Source: Bacteroides rodentium JCM 16496 (GTDB lineage Bacteria; Bacteroidota; Bacteroidia; Bacteroidales; Bacteroidaceae). Taken from it: 64,000 bases of DNA. Below the pieces are notes generated by a model. It saw only the letters and a list, made by a program, of their open reading frames with translations. It was not told where the DNA came from and did not search any database. Position numbers and translations under genes: made by a program. Below are positions 36,441 to 46,679 of this stretch, one piece after another; positions within the stretch are counted from its first letter, which is position 1, and each line of letters begins with the position of its first letter. The stretch covers positions 103,676 through 167,675 of the forward strand of contig NZ_BAKJ01000005.1 of NCBI RefSeq assembly GCF_000614125.1. The letters run 5' to 3'.

Positions 36441-37187
36441 CTATTTCTTTATCACGGCCCGTAGTACGAACCAGGCATGATGGGCTACGGTACTCGCCAG
36501 TCCGTAATGTCGCGCCATGATGCGGAAGCGTTCGCGCAGGGATGCTTGCCGGTTCTGGGTGGTCATTCCTTCTTCCAGATAGTCGATGAGGGTGAGATGG
36601 GTATTGTGCAAGGTCCGTGCTTTCTTCATCACCCGGATGCACCAGTCGAAGTCGGCGGAGAAGCGGTATTGCAGGTCGTAGGGTTCTACAAGGGAAGCTT
36701 TGGCAAAGAACGCCTGATGGCAGACCAGCATACCCTGCTTGAAGCTTCGCCAGGTAAGCACTTCCGGGGCGGCGAGGCGGCGCATGCGGATGAAGTGGCC
36801 TTCCTTATCTACCAGCTCCGTTTCGCCGTACAGCACGTCGGGCAGTTCGTTGTCGGAGATGGAGTGCACCATCTGCTGCAAGGTGTCGTCCTCGTGGAAG
36901 CTGTCGCCGGCATTGAGGAAGCAGAGGTAATCGCCGGTGGCAAGGCGGATGCCTTTGTTCATGGCGTCGTACAGTCCCTTGTCCGGTTCGCTCACGATGC
37001 GGGTGATGCGGTCGCGGTAACGGTCGATAATGGAGAGCGTGCCGTCTTTGGACGCACCGTCCACAATGATGTATTCCACGTGGTGGTAGGTTTGCGTGAT
37101 AACGCTTTGAATCGTGTCCTCCAGTACCGCTTCGGCATTGTAGGTCACGGTGATGATGCTGAATTTCGGGGTGGGGTGGTTATGCAT
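36441..37187 (-). CDS. Family 2 glycosyltransferase
   Basis: 248 residues. GT-A fold with FSIITVTYNAEAVLEDTIQSVITQTY at the start, VDGASKDGTL for the nucleotide sugar, and the metal-binding region FLNAGDSFHEDD. The tail (WFVLRAVIKK) has a short hydrophobic stretch. It adds a sugar to a surface polysaccharide from a nucleotide donor. It overlaps the preceding family 4 gene by 8 bases, so they are translationally coupled. Donor and acceptor unknown. Confidence 0.88.
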   Translation of the reverse strand: MHNHPTPKFSIITVTYNAEAVLEDTIQSVITQTYHHVEYIIVDGASKDGTLSIIDRYRDRITRIVSEPDKGLYDAMNKGIRLATGDYLCFLNAGDSFHEDDTLQQMVHSISDNELPDVLYGETELVDKEGHFIRMRRLAAPEVLTWRSFKQGMLVCHQAFFAKASLVEPYDLQYRFSADFDWCIRVMKKARTLHNTHLTLIDYLEEGMTTQNRQASLRERFRIMARHYGLASTVAHHAWFVLRAVIKK

Positions 37188-38445
37188 TTCTTCCGGTCAC
37201 TTTGTTGTAAAGGTCAATGTATTTCTTGGCGACGACGTTCTCCGAATAGTGGGAGACGGCTTTCCGGCAGGCTTGTTCCGAGAGGCTGGGGTAGTCGGGT
37301 TCGGTCAGCGTCCAGTAGATGCCGTTGGCAAAGTCTTCCGAGGATTTGTATTGTGCCACGTAGCCGTTGTGCAGGTGGTCTATCATCTCGGGGATGCCGC
37401 CCACGTTGAATCCGACGCAGGGAATGCCGCATGCCATGGCTTCCATGATGGTGTTCGGCAGGTTCTCTTCCAGCGAGGGGGTCACGAAGATGTCCACGGC
37501 ATTGTAGATGTTCACCAATTGGTGTTCGTTGCTGACGAAGTTCAGCGGGTAGACCTTGAATGGAAGCAGGTTTTCCAGTTGTTGCGATTGGTTGCCGAAG
37601 ACGACGACACCCAACTGTTCCCGGAGTTCGGGATGCTTGTCAGCCAGCAGTCGGCACGATTCTATCAGGTAGTCGATGCCTTTCCGTTTGTCCGTAATCT
37701 TCACCGAGCCGAACAACATGAGTTTCTTGTCTTGCGGCAGTAGGCAACGGCTGCGGGCTTCCTGCCGGTTGCGGGGCTTGAAGAGGTTGGTGTTGATGGG
37801 GTTGGGGATGCACGTCACGGCATGTCCGCAGAAGAGGGCGCTTGTCCGGGCACGTTCTTCCAGCCAGCGGCTGCAGGTGACGAAGTTGATGTGACGGTTG
37901 CGATACAATGCCTGCTTTTTGTGGAAGATGCGGTAGGAAAGGTCACGTTTGCCTCCACCTCCGTGGATGAAGGGGCAGTTGTGGCACTCCTGCTGGTAGT
38001 GGGTGCACTCGCGGGCATGGTGACAGATGCTGGTGCAGGGCCACATGTCGTGCATGGTCCAGACGACGGGCTTGCCCGAGGCGAGAATCTTCTCGATGTT
38101 CTTCAGCGAGAGCATCCCCTGGTTTATCCAGTGCAGATGGATGACGTCTGCTTGCTGGAATTCGGGCAGTGAGGTGATGTCTGTGCCCGTGTTGGCAATG
38201 TCTACGGCAAAGATGTTCTTCTTGTTGAAGCGGTTGGCGCTCCAGATGACGATGCGCTCCCAGACGAACTTCCACACCATGCGCCAGTTATGGTCCAGCG
38301 ACACAACGGAGATTTGGTCGGTCTGCTTGTCGCGCACCAGCAGCTTGGCTTTGATGCCGTGGTTCTTGAGTGATTCCATCAGACGGCTGGCGGCGATGGC
38401 TGCGCCGCCGATGCGTTCGGATGTATTGATAAGTAGTACTCTCAT
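37180..38445 (-). CDS. Family 4 glycosyltransferase
   Basis: 421 residues with a GT-B fold. N-terminal [35 protein letters not shown]-terminal donor-binding EX7E region ([35 protein letters not shown]). A cysteine/His-rich loop ([23 protein letters not shown]) is a feature of a subgroup found in Bacteroides capsule and O-antigen clusters. Its ATG overlaps the stop of the ORF6N gene by 4 bases, and it overlaps the next glycosyltransferase by 8. Confidence 0.9.
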   Translation of the reverse strand: MRVLLINTSERIGGAAIAASRLMESLKNHGIKAKLLVRDKQTDQISVVSLDHNWRMVWKFVWERIVIWSANRFNKKNIFAVDIANTGTDITSLPEFQQADVIHLHWINQGMLSLKNIEKILASGKPVVWTMHDMWPCTSICHHARECTHYQQECHNCPFIHGGGGKRDLSYRIFHKKQALYRNRHINFVTCSRWLEERARTSALFCGHAVTCIPNPINTNLFKPRNRQEARSRCLLPQDKKLMLFGSVKITDKRKGIDYLIESCRLLADKHPELREQLGVVVFGNQSQQLENLLPFKVYPLNFVSNEHQLVNIYNAVDIFVTPSLEENLPNTIMEAMACGIPCVGFNVGGIPEMIDHLHNGYVAQYKSSEDFANGIYWTLTEPDYPSLSEQACRKAVSHYSENVVAKKYIDLYNKVTGRNA

Positions 38446-39020
38446 GACTGTTGTTCGTTTCTTCTTTCTTGAATGGCTTTGTAACCGATAGGTTGCTGTT
38501 GCGTTATTTTCTTCTGGGACAATTGCGACAGGGCGAGGTAGATGTCGTCAAACTCTCTACGGCTGTCTTCTGAGAGGTCGTTCAGGGCAGAGAGGGTTTC
38601 TTCACTTATTTCCTCTAAGGCCTTCATGCGTTGTTTCAAGTCTTCCAGTTCCCGGCTACTGCTGATTGTGGGCAGTTCTTGCCGGATGGCAACGAAAGCT
38701 CTCATGATGGCAATGTTTACATAGATGGCGATGTCGCTGTTCAGGATGCCGGATAGCATGGCAAGGCCTTGCTCGGTGAAGGCGTAAGGCAGTTTGCGTG
38801 TGCCGCCCCAACTTGAAATCACAAATTGTGACTTCAAGTTGTCCCACTCTTCCTTTGTCAGTTGAAACATGGAATCAGAAGGAAACCTTTTGATGTTTCT
38901 TTTAACAGCTTGGTTTAATGCTCTGACTTCTACTTGATAAAGTTCTGCCAAATCCTTATCCAGCATTACCTTTACACCCCTTACTCCGTGTATCCGGTTT
39001 TGTATGATTTCTTGTTCCAT
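38442..39020 (-). CDS. ORF6N-domain protein (phage antirepressor-like)
   Basis: 192 residues. The N-terminal ~120 residues match the ORF6N domain: [49 protein letters not shown] and [22 protein letters not shown]. It is followed by a coiled-coil-like tail ([29 protein letters not shown]). ORF6N proteins come from phages and mobile elements and probably bind DNA. Here the gene leads a glycosyltransferase operon and its stop overlaps the next start as ATGA, so all are expressed together. It may regulate the cluster, but this is inference. Confidence 0.85.
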   Translation of the reverse strand: MEQEIIQNRIHGVRGVKVMLDKDLAELYQVEVRALNQAVKRNIKRFPSDSMFQLTKEEWDNLKSQFVISSWGGTRKLPYAFTEQGLAMLSGILNSDIAIYVNIAIMRAFVAIRQELPTISSSRELEDLKQRMKALEEISEETLSALNDLSEDSRREFDDIYLALSQLSQKKITQQQPIGYKAIQERRNEQQS

Positions 39021-39068
39021 AGTGTTCCTTTTGCTTCAACTTATCTCCCTTTTGTCGGAAATATGAGA

Positions 39069-39076
39069 CAAAAGTA
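39069..39076 (-). promoter_or_regulatory. -7 box (TACTTTTG) of the ORF6N-glycosyltransferase operon
   Basis: TAnnTTTG match 49 bases before the ORF6N start codon; it separates this operon from the upstream metG-flippase run. Confidence 0.6.
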
Positions 39077-39103
39077 GTGCTTTTCCCGGAGAAACGGTAT
39101 CGG

Positions 39104-40016
39104 TCAGGCTCCGAAATCTCCTTTCAATGTACGTTTTATTCTCCTCAGCGCCTTTGCCCAGAAGCAGTTGGTGCGATGGTAGTAGCGGGCAAAGCAGCGG
39201 CGTGCTTCCAGGTTCTCGGTAATCGGCTGATTTTTTTTACGGGTAGCGGCTTCAACCAAAGCGATGAGTCGTACAGCCCACCGCCACCGCAGTTGGTGCC
39301 GGTACCGTCGAAACCGTTGTTGCGGACCAATGAACGGCCTACATTCAGTGAAAGGATATCGGCAAGGAACAGACTGGCATTCCAGCGTATCGCCCACGAG
39401 TTGTTCTTTCCCTCGGTTTGCTGACGCAGCATGCGGGTGAAGCGGTAGGTGCCGTCGAAGTCGAAAGTGCGGGTCAGCTTGCGTGCCTCCAACTGCTGCA
39501 ACAGCGCCTTGCCATCGGGGTTGAAGTGCTGCCAGACACGTTTCCAGGTGCCCATCCCCAGCTGCCGGTCCACTTGATGAGGAACGTATCGGGCAGGGTA
39601 GGGTCTTGCGTGAAGTCGCATGCCTGGATATGGCCTACACGGGGTTCGTCCTGATAAGTGTCGAGGGCATCGTTCATGAAGCGCAGGAAGTAGGGAGCCA
39701 CGATGAGGTCGTCTTCCAGCACGATGACCCGTCCGTAGCGGTCTATTTGCGTGGTCACGCCGTCGATGATGTTGTTTGCTAGTCCCCGGTTCTCTGCCCG
39801 CTCTATGATTTCGATGGAGCGGAAGCCGCTGATGGTGTGCAGGTAGCGGCGCACTTCGTCCACTTCCGGCTGCCGGCTGTCGTCGCGGGCGGCATCGGAG
39901 TAGATGATGAGGGGACTGTCTGCTGCTTCCCGGTTGGCAAGCAGGCTTTCCACCAGTTGCCGGGTGTGCGCGGGGCGGTTGTAGGTGAATAGCAGGATGG
40001 GGGAATAGGATTTCAT
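39104..40016 (-). CDS. Glycosyltransferase, GT-A type (two frameshifts)
   Basis: About 304 residues after repair. It begins SPILLFTYNRPAHTRQLVESLLANREA, then ENRGLANNIIDGVTTQIDRYGRVIVLEDDLIVAPYFLRFMNDAL, where EDDL is the metal-binding motif. This is the family seen in capsule clusters next to sugar flippases. Break 1 near 39565: WTGSWG should run into WGTWKRVWQHFNPDGKALLQ (one G missing). Break 2 near 39235 in a run of eight T: PVKK should continue NQPITENLEARRCF and end LKGDFGA at 39104. Both are homopolymer deletions. Last gene of the metG-led run. Confidence 0.8.
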
Positions 40017-40045
40017 GGTTTCTTCTTTTATATATGAATACTATT

Positions 40046-40956
40046 TTATGGCAGATACCACCTGCCTGTTGCTTGTTCTTCCGGCGATAGCCGATGACGG
40101 CTTTTGTCTCTCCCAAGAGCCGGGCGGTTATTTCCAGATAGGCAAAAGCGCCATTTACTCCCTTTGCTCCATTCTTCAGTCCTGCCTGCAATGCTTTCTT
40201 GACGCTTGCCAATACTCCGTAGGCAAAGGCTTTGGGGAATGAGTAATGCAGATTGGCATATTCCGACAACAGATATACCTGTTCCGAACGGAGGAAGGCG
40301 GCACGGGTGACAGGACGGTTCTCGCGGTCGTGGCATCCGAATACCGTTGGCGAGTAGCCCACCCGATAGTCGTGATAGTGCAGGCGGTTGATGTAGTCCA
40401 CGTCTTCCCCGTAGTGGTAGAACAAGGGACAGAAGCCGCCAATCCGCCTCAATACATCAGTAGGTATAAACCAAAAGGCGGCATTGACGAAAGAGATAGG
40501 ACGGAGGGCTTCGGCAGAGGAGGAGGAAGGCGCAATCTCCGTCTCTTGCAGCTCGGCATAGGCGGCAAATCCTTTCTCCAACCTATCGCCGCTGCCCGTG
40601 AGGTGGGTAGGCGAAAGAATGCCATACTCCGGATGCTGTCGGCTGAGTTGTGCCAAGGTGCCGAGGGTGTCGGGGGCAATCCACGCATCCTGGTTCAGCA
40701 GGAATACGGCATCATACCCTTCGTCCAGGGCAATCGTCATGCCGAGATTGTTGGCACGCCCGAAGCCGAGGTTCGTTCCGGCTTCGATGAGGCGCACTTC
40801 GGGATACCGTTTCTTGATGAGCCGGACCGTGTGGTCTTGCGAGTTATTGTCCACCACGATGACGTCGGCAGGATATTCCGACTGCCGCAGGCTGCCTAAG
40901 CAGCGGTCCATCCAACGCTCAAAGTTATAGGATACGATGATGACTAATGTTTTCAT
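40046..40956 (-). CDS. Family 2 glycosyltransferase, rhamnosyltransferase-like (probable frameshift at the end)
   Basis: About 303 residues. TLVIIVSYNFERWMDRCLGSLRQSEYPADVIVVDNNSQDHTVRLI and AGTNLGFGRANNLGM are typical of the WbbL-like subgroup. LLNQDAWIAPDTL carries the DxD-like metal site; FYHYGEDVDYINRLHYHDYRVGYSP the acceptor site. As sequenced, the frame runs on through the next gene. One missing base near 40075 gives the short ending ATGRWYLP and a stop at 40046, just before the next ribosome site, so I place the end there. Its ATG overlaps the previous stop by 4 bases. Confidence 0.8.
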
Positions 40957-41876
40957 GCGTCGGTCTGTTTTAAGTCGGTTGAATTGAGCTGTTCCACGAG
41001 GGCGTCCGACGAGCCGCTCACCACCTTCCGGCAGAACATCTTGCCCGATTGTTTTAGGGCAGGCAGGTCATCCAGTGTCATGGTCTTAATCTCCTTGCCA
41101 TATATTATATAATGTAGGGGCGTCAGCGTAAAGAGCCCTCCGTACTCTTCCGTATGCAGTTGCGCCCGGGCGGCAAAGGGAGAGTTGAACACGATGGTCT
41201 GTATGCACAGTTCGCTGGGGACGAAGCTGGTCTTGAAGTAAGACTTCAGCCTGCCGTACTCCTTGCAGAGCACATCGTGCACATAGTGCGTGCAAGGCAT
41301 GGTCAGTGCCCAATAGTCGGAGCCGAAATAGACCTCCGCCTTGGGATTATCCCCTATCCGCAGCGTGTCTGCCTTACGGATGGGCAACAGCTTCATCAGG
41401 CAGCGCGAAGCCACAATCAGCTTGTTCTTCAACCAAAGGTTGTTCCACTTCAAGTCGCGGAAGAAGTGGTAATGCTCTATTTTGGAGCGTTGCTGCCTGT
41501 TGTTGCTGCGGCTCAGGTTCATGGCGGCGATGAACTCCGTGTCCCGATGCTCGTTGAAGTAGCGGTGAATTTTTTCATTCGCCCACAGGGGATAGTCTTG
41601 CCCGGTGAGGCATACTACGCGGGTATATGCCATGCCGCTGTGAATGACGGCAGCCAACAGTTCTTTCTGGTATTCCACTTGCTCCCAACCTCCCCAGCTC
41701 ACCCAGTGGCGTGGGACAAACGTAACCTTGCCCCTCAATGCCTCCTCGAACGGCGCGATGTCTGCCTTTGCGTCTATGTGTACATAGAAATCGGCATCAT
41801 CATCCAGCGCCCTTACCAAACGTGCCAAGTGCGGGGCATCCTTATAGGCGGATATGACATAGGCTATGCGGCTCAT
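40953..41876 (-). CDS. Family 14-like glycosyltransferase (core-2/I-branching type)
   Basis: About 307 residues from the ATG at 41876, which forms ATGA with the stop of the repaired flippase gene. Motifs of the branch family: RIAYVISAYKDAPHLARLVRALDD, DFYVHIDAKAD, HWVSWGGWEQVEYQKELL, LTGQDYPLW, YFGSDYWALT and SELCIQTIVFNSPF. Bacterial members add xylose or N-acetylglucosamine branches to surface glycans. The metal-independent GT-A fold fits the absence of a clear DxD. Confidence 0.88.
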   Translation of the reverse strand: MSRIAYVISAYKDAPHLARLVRALDDDADFYVHIDAKADIAPFEEALRGKVTFVPRHWVSWGGWEQVEYQKELLAAVIHSGMAYTRVVCLTGQDYPLWANEKIHRYFNEHRDTEFIAAMNLSRSNNRQQRSKIEHYHFFRDLKWNNLWLKNKLIVASRCLMKLLPIRKADTLRIGDNPKAEVYFGSDYWALTMPCTHYVHDVLCKEYGRLKSYFKTSFVPSELCIQTIVFNSPFAARAQLHTEEYGGLFTLTPLHYIIYGKEIKTMTLDDLPALKQSGKMFCRKVVSGSSDALVEQLNSTDLKQTDA

Positions 41877-43317
41877 ATTCTTCTTTTCTTTAAAAGGAAT
41901 TCGATGCTTTCCTTGAAGATGACGGATTGCAGCTTCCACAATATCAGCGCGTAGAGTCCTGCCACCATCACCACCTTGGCCGCTAAGCCAGATAGGGGTT
42001 CTCAATGGGCAGCGTGGCATAATGTGTCAGCGTGACCAATGCGATGGATATTGCCAGATAGGGGGAGATGTCTTTCAGCATATCGCGCAGCGCCAACCCT
42101 ATCTCCTTCTTGACAAAGTGGAACCAGACAAACAGCCAGCCGATATTGATGGCAACGAAAATGCGCAGCATCCACTCCAGCCCGTATGGGTACATGGCAC
42201 ACGTTGCCACTATTTGCAACAGACTCAGGCTGATGGTGCTCCACATATAGATAGAAGAATGCCCCCGGCTGATGAGCAGGTTGGAGAACAGATTGATGAC
42301 GGGGATGAATGCCCCCCAGATGCAGAGCATCTGCATGATGTCGGCACTCTCCAGCCATTTCTCCGTAATGGCTATGACAATCAGCTCTTTCGAAACCAAA
42401 CTCAGTCCCAGCATGGCGGGGAAAGAGATAAAGGCGGTGAAGCGCAACAGCTTTCTGAATACGGCAAGTTGCCGTGCCTTGTCATCGGCAACACGGGTAA
42501 AGACGGGCTGTGCAATGCCGTTTATCATGCCCGTAATCGTGGTATGTCCCATGCCGTTCCACTTGTTTGCCTGCGTAAAGTTACCCACTTCCCGTTCCGA
42601 ATAGAACTTACCCAGCAAGACGGAAAACAGATTGTTATTGATGATGGTGAAGATATTCGTAATGATTATCTTGCTGCTGAATCCTATCATCTCCCTGATG
42701 GGTGTAAAGTCGAACCGGAAGCGGGGTCTCCAACGCGAGAAGTAGAAGTTAAGAATCGTCATTACGGTGATGAAAGAGATGCTTTGCAGTGCAATTCCCC
42801 AATAAGCGAATCCGTTTGCCGCCAATGTGATGCCCACAATGCCGGAGACTATCAGACTTGAAATAGAAATGACGGTAGTGTCCTTGATTCTGAGGTTCTT
42901 GAATAGATATGCCCTCGGTGCAATGCTCATACTGGAAATGACGAATCCCAAGAAGGAAAGGCGGGACAGCGGTATCAGTTCGGGCGTATCGTAGAAGTCG
43001 GCAATCAGCGGTGCGGCAAAGAAGAGTAATATATATATAGTAGTGCTGCACATCAGGCTGAACCAGAACACGGCGTTGTAATCCTTGTGCAAAGTCTCCT
43101 TCCGGTTGGTCAGTGCCGAAATGAACCCACCCTCCTGCAAGGCGGCGGCAATGGCGGAGAAGATGGTAAGCATCCCTACCATACCATAATCCGAAGCATC
43201 CAGCAGACGGGCAAGGACTATTCCGAATCCCAGATTCAACAACTGCTGTATGCCGTTGCTGAATCCTCCCCAGAAGAGGCCTTTGGCTGTTTTTTCTTTG
43301 AGTGATGTATCGGACAT
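41873..43317 (-). CDS. Polysaccharide/lipid-linked sugar flippase (Wzx/MOP type, one frameshift)
   Basis: About 481 residues with around a dozen membrane helices. The start LKEKTAKGLFWGGFSNGIQQLLNLGFGIVLARLLDASDYGMVGM is typical of the Bacteroides lipopolysaccharide-biosynthesis flippases. It moves undecaprenyl-linked sugar units across the inner membrane. Near 41986 one base is missing: ENPYLA should continue AAKVVMVAGLYALILWKLQ and end KKRI with a TGA that overlaps the next ATG. This neat ATGA junction supports the repair. It heads the glycosyltransferase run. Confidence 0.87.
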
Positions 43318-43338
43318 AGTTTATTGGTTGATAAAGCA

Positions 43339-43394
43339 ACGAGTCAACAAGGCTACGAGACTTTTCTTTCCTCCTTGTAGCCTTGTTAACTCGT
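43339..43394. terminator. 18-bp-arm hairpin between metG and the flippase gene
   Basis: ACGAGTCAACAAGGCTAC (43339-43356) pairs with GTAGCCTTGTTAACTCGT (43377-43394) with one mismatch, loop of 20 bases. It lies in the 92-base gap between metG and the flippase on the minus strand. It could end metG transcripts or act as an attenuator for the surface-glycan genes. Confidence 0.65.
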
Positions 43395-43409
43395 TACCTT
43401 GTTACTGTT

Positions 43410-45448
43410 TTATTTCACCTCGCTGCCCGGCTTCACCTCTTTCAGCAGTGAAGTCACCGCCAGCGAGCCGTCATAATTCTCGGCAGAGAGAATCATTCCC
43501 TCACTTACCAGCCCGTTCTTGAATTGGCGCGGAGCGAGGTTGGCGATGAACAGCACTTGCTTGCCTACCAGTTCTTCCGGTTTGTAGTGCTGGGCAATGC
43601 CGCTGACGATGGTACGGTTTTCCAATCCGTCAGCAATCTTGAACTTCAGCAGCTTCTTCATCTTGGGTACAGCTTCGCATTCAAGCACTGTACCTACGCG
43701 GATATCCAGCTTTTCAAAATCTTCGAAGGCAATGGTCGGCTTGATGGGGTTTGCCTTGTAGGTGGCGGCTTCGTTTGCCTTCTTGGTGGCAAGCAGCTTG
43801 TCCACTTGTGCCTGGATGACGTCGTCCTCTATCTTTTCGAACAGCAGTTCGGGGGTGCCCAGCTGATGTCCGGCAGGCAGCAAGTCGGTGTGTCCCAGCT
43901 CTGCCCAGTCAAAGCTGTCCATGTTCAGCATCTTGCGAAGCTTCTCGCTGCTGAAGGGCAGGAACGGTTCGAAGGCGATGGCGAGGTTGGCAACCAACTG
44001 CAACGATATATGGAGGATGGTGGCTACGCGCTCCATGTCCGTCTTGGCAAGCTTCCACGGCTCGGTGTCGGCAAGGTATTTGTTTCCGATACGGGCAAGG
44101 TTCATCGCTTCCTTCTGTGCGTCGCGGAACTTGAATACATCCAGCAACTTCTCTACCTCTGCCTTGACGTCGGCAAATTCTTTCAGCGTCTCGCGGTCGT
44201 AGTCGTTCAGTTCGCCTGCGGCGGGCACTACGCTGTCGAAGTACTTCTTGGTGAGTTGCAGGGCGCGGTTCACGAAGTTGCCATAAACGGCAACCAGCTC
44301 GTTGTTATTACGTGCCTGGAAGTCCTTCCAGGTGAAGTCGTTGTCTTTTGTCTCCGGTGCGTTGGCGGTCAGCACGTAGCGCAGCACATCCTGCTTGCCG
44401 GGGAAGTCAACGAGATACTCGTGCAGCCATACCGCCCAGTTGCGTGAAGTGGAAATCTTGTCGCCCTCCAGGTTCAGGAACTCGTTGCTCGGCACGTTGT
44501 CCGGCAGGATGTAGCTACTCTGCCTTCAGCATGGCGGGGAACACGATGCAGTGGAACACGATATTGTCTTTTCCGATGAAGTGTACCAGACGCGTTTCGG
44601 GGTCTTTCCACCATTTCTCCCATGTGTCGGGCAGCAACTCTTTGGTGTTGCTGATGTAGCCGATAGGGGCGTCGAACCATACATAGAGCACTTTGCCCTC
44701 GGCACCCTCTACGGGAACGGGAATACCCCAATCCAGGTCGCGGCTCACGGCACGCGGCTGCAAGCCCATGTCGAGCCAGCTCTTGCATTGGCCATAAACA
44801 TTGGGACGCCACTCCTTATGGTCTTCCAGAATCCATTGGCGAAGCATTCCTCGTGTTTGTCCAGCGGCAGATACCAGTGCTTCGTCTCACGCATCACGGG
44901 CTGGCTGCCGCTGATGGCACTCTTCGGATTAATCAGGTCCGTGGGGCTGAGGCTGGTGCCGCACTTCTCGCATTGGTCGCCGTAAGCGCCTTCGGCATGG
45001 CAGTGGGGGCACTCGCCGGTGATGTAGCGGTCGGCAAGGAAGGTCTTGGCTTCTTCGTCGTAATACTGCATGCTGGTCTTTTCGATGAATTCTCCCTTAT
45101 CGTACAGCTTGCGGAAGAAGTCGGAAGCCGTGTCGTGATGCGTCTTTGAGGTAGTACGGCTGTACACGTCGAAGGAGACGCCGAACTCTTCGAAAGACTT
45201 CTTTATAAGCGTATGATAGCGGTCCACCACGTCTTGCGGGGTGATGCCTTCCTTCTTGGCGCGGATGGTGATGGGCACTCCGTGTTCGTCGGAGCCGCCG
45301 ATGAAGATTACATCTTCCTTTTTCAGTCGCAGGTAGCGGACGTAGATGTCGGCAGGAACATAAACGCCTGCCAGGTGTCCGATATGAACCGGGCCGTTGG
45401 CATACGGCAATGCCGAGGTCACGGTGTACGTTTGAATTTCTTTTCCAT
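43410..45448 (-). CDS. metG: Methionyl-tRNA synthetase (three frameshifts)
   Basis: Charges tRNA-Met; about 680 residues. It starts at 45448 with MEKKFKR; one missing base near 45428 links to [27 protein letters not shown], with the HIGH signature. The zinc knuckle [21 protein letters not shown] follows. Near 44838 a missing G joins LDKHEEW to [12 protein letters not shown]. Near 44507, after FPAMLKAE, the reading should pass through [27 protein letters not shown], which carries the KMSKS-like KISTS. The C-terminal EMAP/Trbp-like tRNA-binding domain ([18 protein letters not shown]) is present. Three breaks in an essential gene point to sequence error. Confidence 0.95.
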
Positions 45449-45492
45449 TGTGTTATTATGTATCTCTTTTGTTATGAACGCTTTTAGTGGCA

Positions 45493-45500
45493 CAAAGATA
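45493..45500 (-). promoter_or_regulatory. -7 box (TATCTTTG) of metG
   Basis: Exact match 45 bases before the repaired metG start at 45448. Confidence 0.6.
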
Positions 45501-45608
45501 GCTGTTTTCTGCAAAATATGAGTATTCTTCCAGATTCTTTCCAGATTTAGGCTTCATCTTTGCCATACAAAATGAACAAACTTGGTATTGATAATGTAAA
45601 AAAACGAA

Positions 45609-46466
45609 ATGACTATGAAACTGGAAAAGTACTTCTTATTATTGGCGTTAGGCGTGTTTGCCTTTGCCTTGCAAAGCTGTGATGATGACGACAACGACGG
45701 AATCTCCGTGCCCGCGGAACTGAGTAATGCGTTGGCCAAGGAGCATCCCAATGCCCAGCGTATAGAATGGGAAACAAAAGGTGCATATTATGTGGCTGAT
45801 TTCCATGAGGACAATTTCGAAAAGGAGGCCTGGTTCACCAAAGACGGTGTATGGCAGATGACCGAAACCGACCTCCGTTATGCAGACCTTCCCGCTCCGG
45901 TGAGAAGCTCTTACGAGAGTAGTACCTATTATAATGTATGGAAGGTGGAAGATGTAGACAAGCTGGAACGTAAGGAAATGGCTGTTGTCTACATCATCGA
46001 AGTGGAGAAAGGTAATCAGGAAATGGACCTCTATTATTCGGAGGACGGCATTCTGGTGAAGGAAGTGGCCGATGCGCACAACGGCGGTTCTCCCGAAGAT
46101 TATCTCCCTTCTGATATTTCCGCTGCCATCAAAGATTTTATAGCAGAGAAATATCCCAATGCCCGCATTGTGGATATTGAAAAAGAAAAGAACGGTATGA
46201 CGGAAGTCGAAATCGTGCACGGAAGTATCAGCAAGGATGTGATGTTCACCGCTGAGGGTGCATGGGCCTATACTATCTGGGATATCAGTAAGAGACATCT
46301 GGAGGATGTAGTGAAGAACGCCGTTACGGCTGCCCATCCCGGTTATGTCATTGATGATGCCGACTTTATTGAGACTCCCGATGGCAGTTACTTTTTGGTA
46401 GAGATGGAGCAAGGGGAAAGGGAAATCTACGTAAAGGTGACAGCGGAAGGTGAAATACTGCCATAA
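45609..46466 (+). CDS. PepSY-like lipoprotein with repeated domains
   Basis: About 285 residues. Lipoprotein signal (LLLALGVFAFALQSCDDDDND). The body has two to three repeats of a PepSY-like fold: VPAELSNALAKEHPNAQRIEWETKGAYYVADF, then LPSDISAAIKDFIAEKYPNARIVDIEKEKNGMTEVEI, then VVKNAVTAAHPGYVIDDADFIETPDGSYFLVEM. Each runs helix-AKEHPNA-like turn-strands. These are the DUF2874/putative beta-lactamase-inhibitor-like PepSY proteins frequent in Bacteroides. Probably in the periplasm or at the surface; function unknown. A 22-bp repeat array follows. Confidence 0.82.
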   Translation: MTMKLEKYFLLLALGVFAFALQSCDDDDNDGISVPAELSNALAKEHPNAQRIEWETKGAYYVADFHEDNFEKEAWFTKDGVWQMTETDLRYADLPAPVRSSYESSTYYNVWKVEDVDKLERKEMAVVYIIEVEKGNQEMDLYYSEDGILVKEVADAHNGGSPEDYLPSDISAAIKDFIAEKYPNARIVDIEKEKNGMTEVEIVHGSISKDVMFTAEGAWAYTIWDISKRHLEDVVKNAVTAAHPGYVIDDADFIETPDGSYFLVEMEQGEREIYVKVTAEGEILP

Positions 46467-46529
46467 TCTTATACTGAATACTTCCCTTTAAATCAGCGTA
46501 TTGTATTTACCGCTTGTTTACCTTCTAAT

Positions 46530-46679
46530 GTAAAGCAGTTTACCATAGGGTGTAACGGCCGTTACTCCATATTGTAACGGTCGTTACACCATAGTGTAAA
46601 GCCTTTTACCTCGTAGTGTAAATGAAGTTACCGTTTGGGGTAACCGGAGTTATCATGTGAGGTGACCGGAGCCGTCATG
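46530..46679. repeat. Array E: seven 22-bp units with GTAA-N6-TTAC symmetry
   Basis: GTAA (GTGA in the last) starts at 46530, 46552, 46574, 46596, 46618, 46640 and 46662, an exact 22-base step over 132 bases. The arms GTAA/TTAC are kept while the six central bases vary (AGCAGT, CGGCCG, CGGTCG, AGCCTT, ATGAAG). Units decay towards the right end, where the array touches the stop codon of the DUF6078-like gene. Confidence 0.9.

Noticed and set aside
39145..40956. A 603-residue fused glycosyltransferase
   Set aside because: The second half of this open frame reads through the next gene out of frame before rejoining it; two missing bases merge two separate glycosyltransferase genes.
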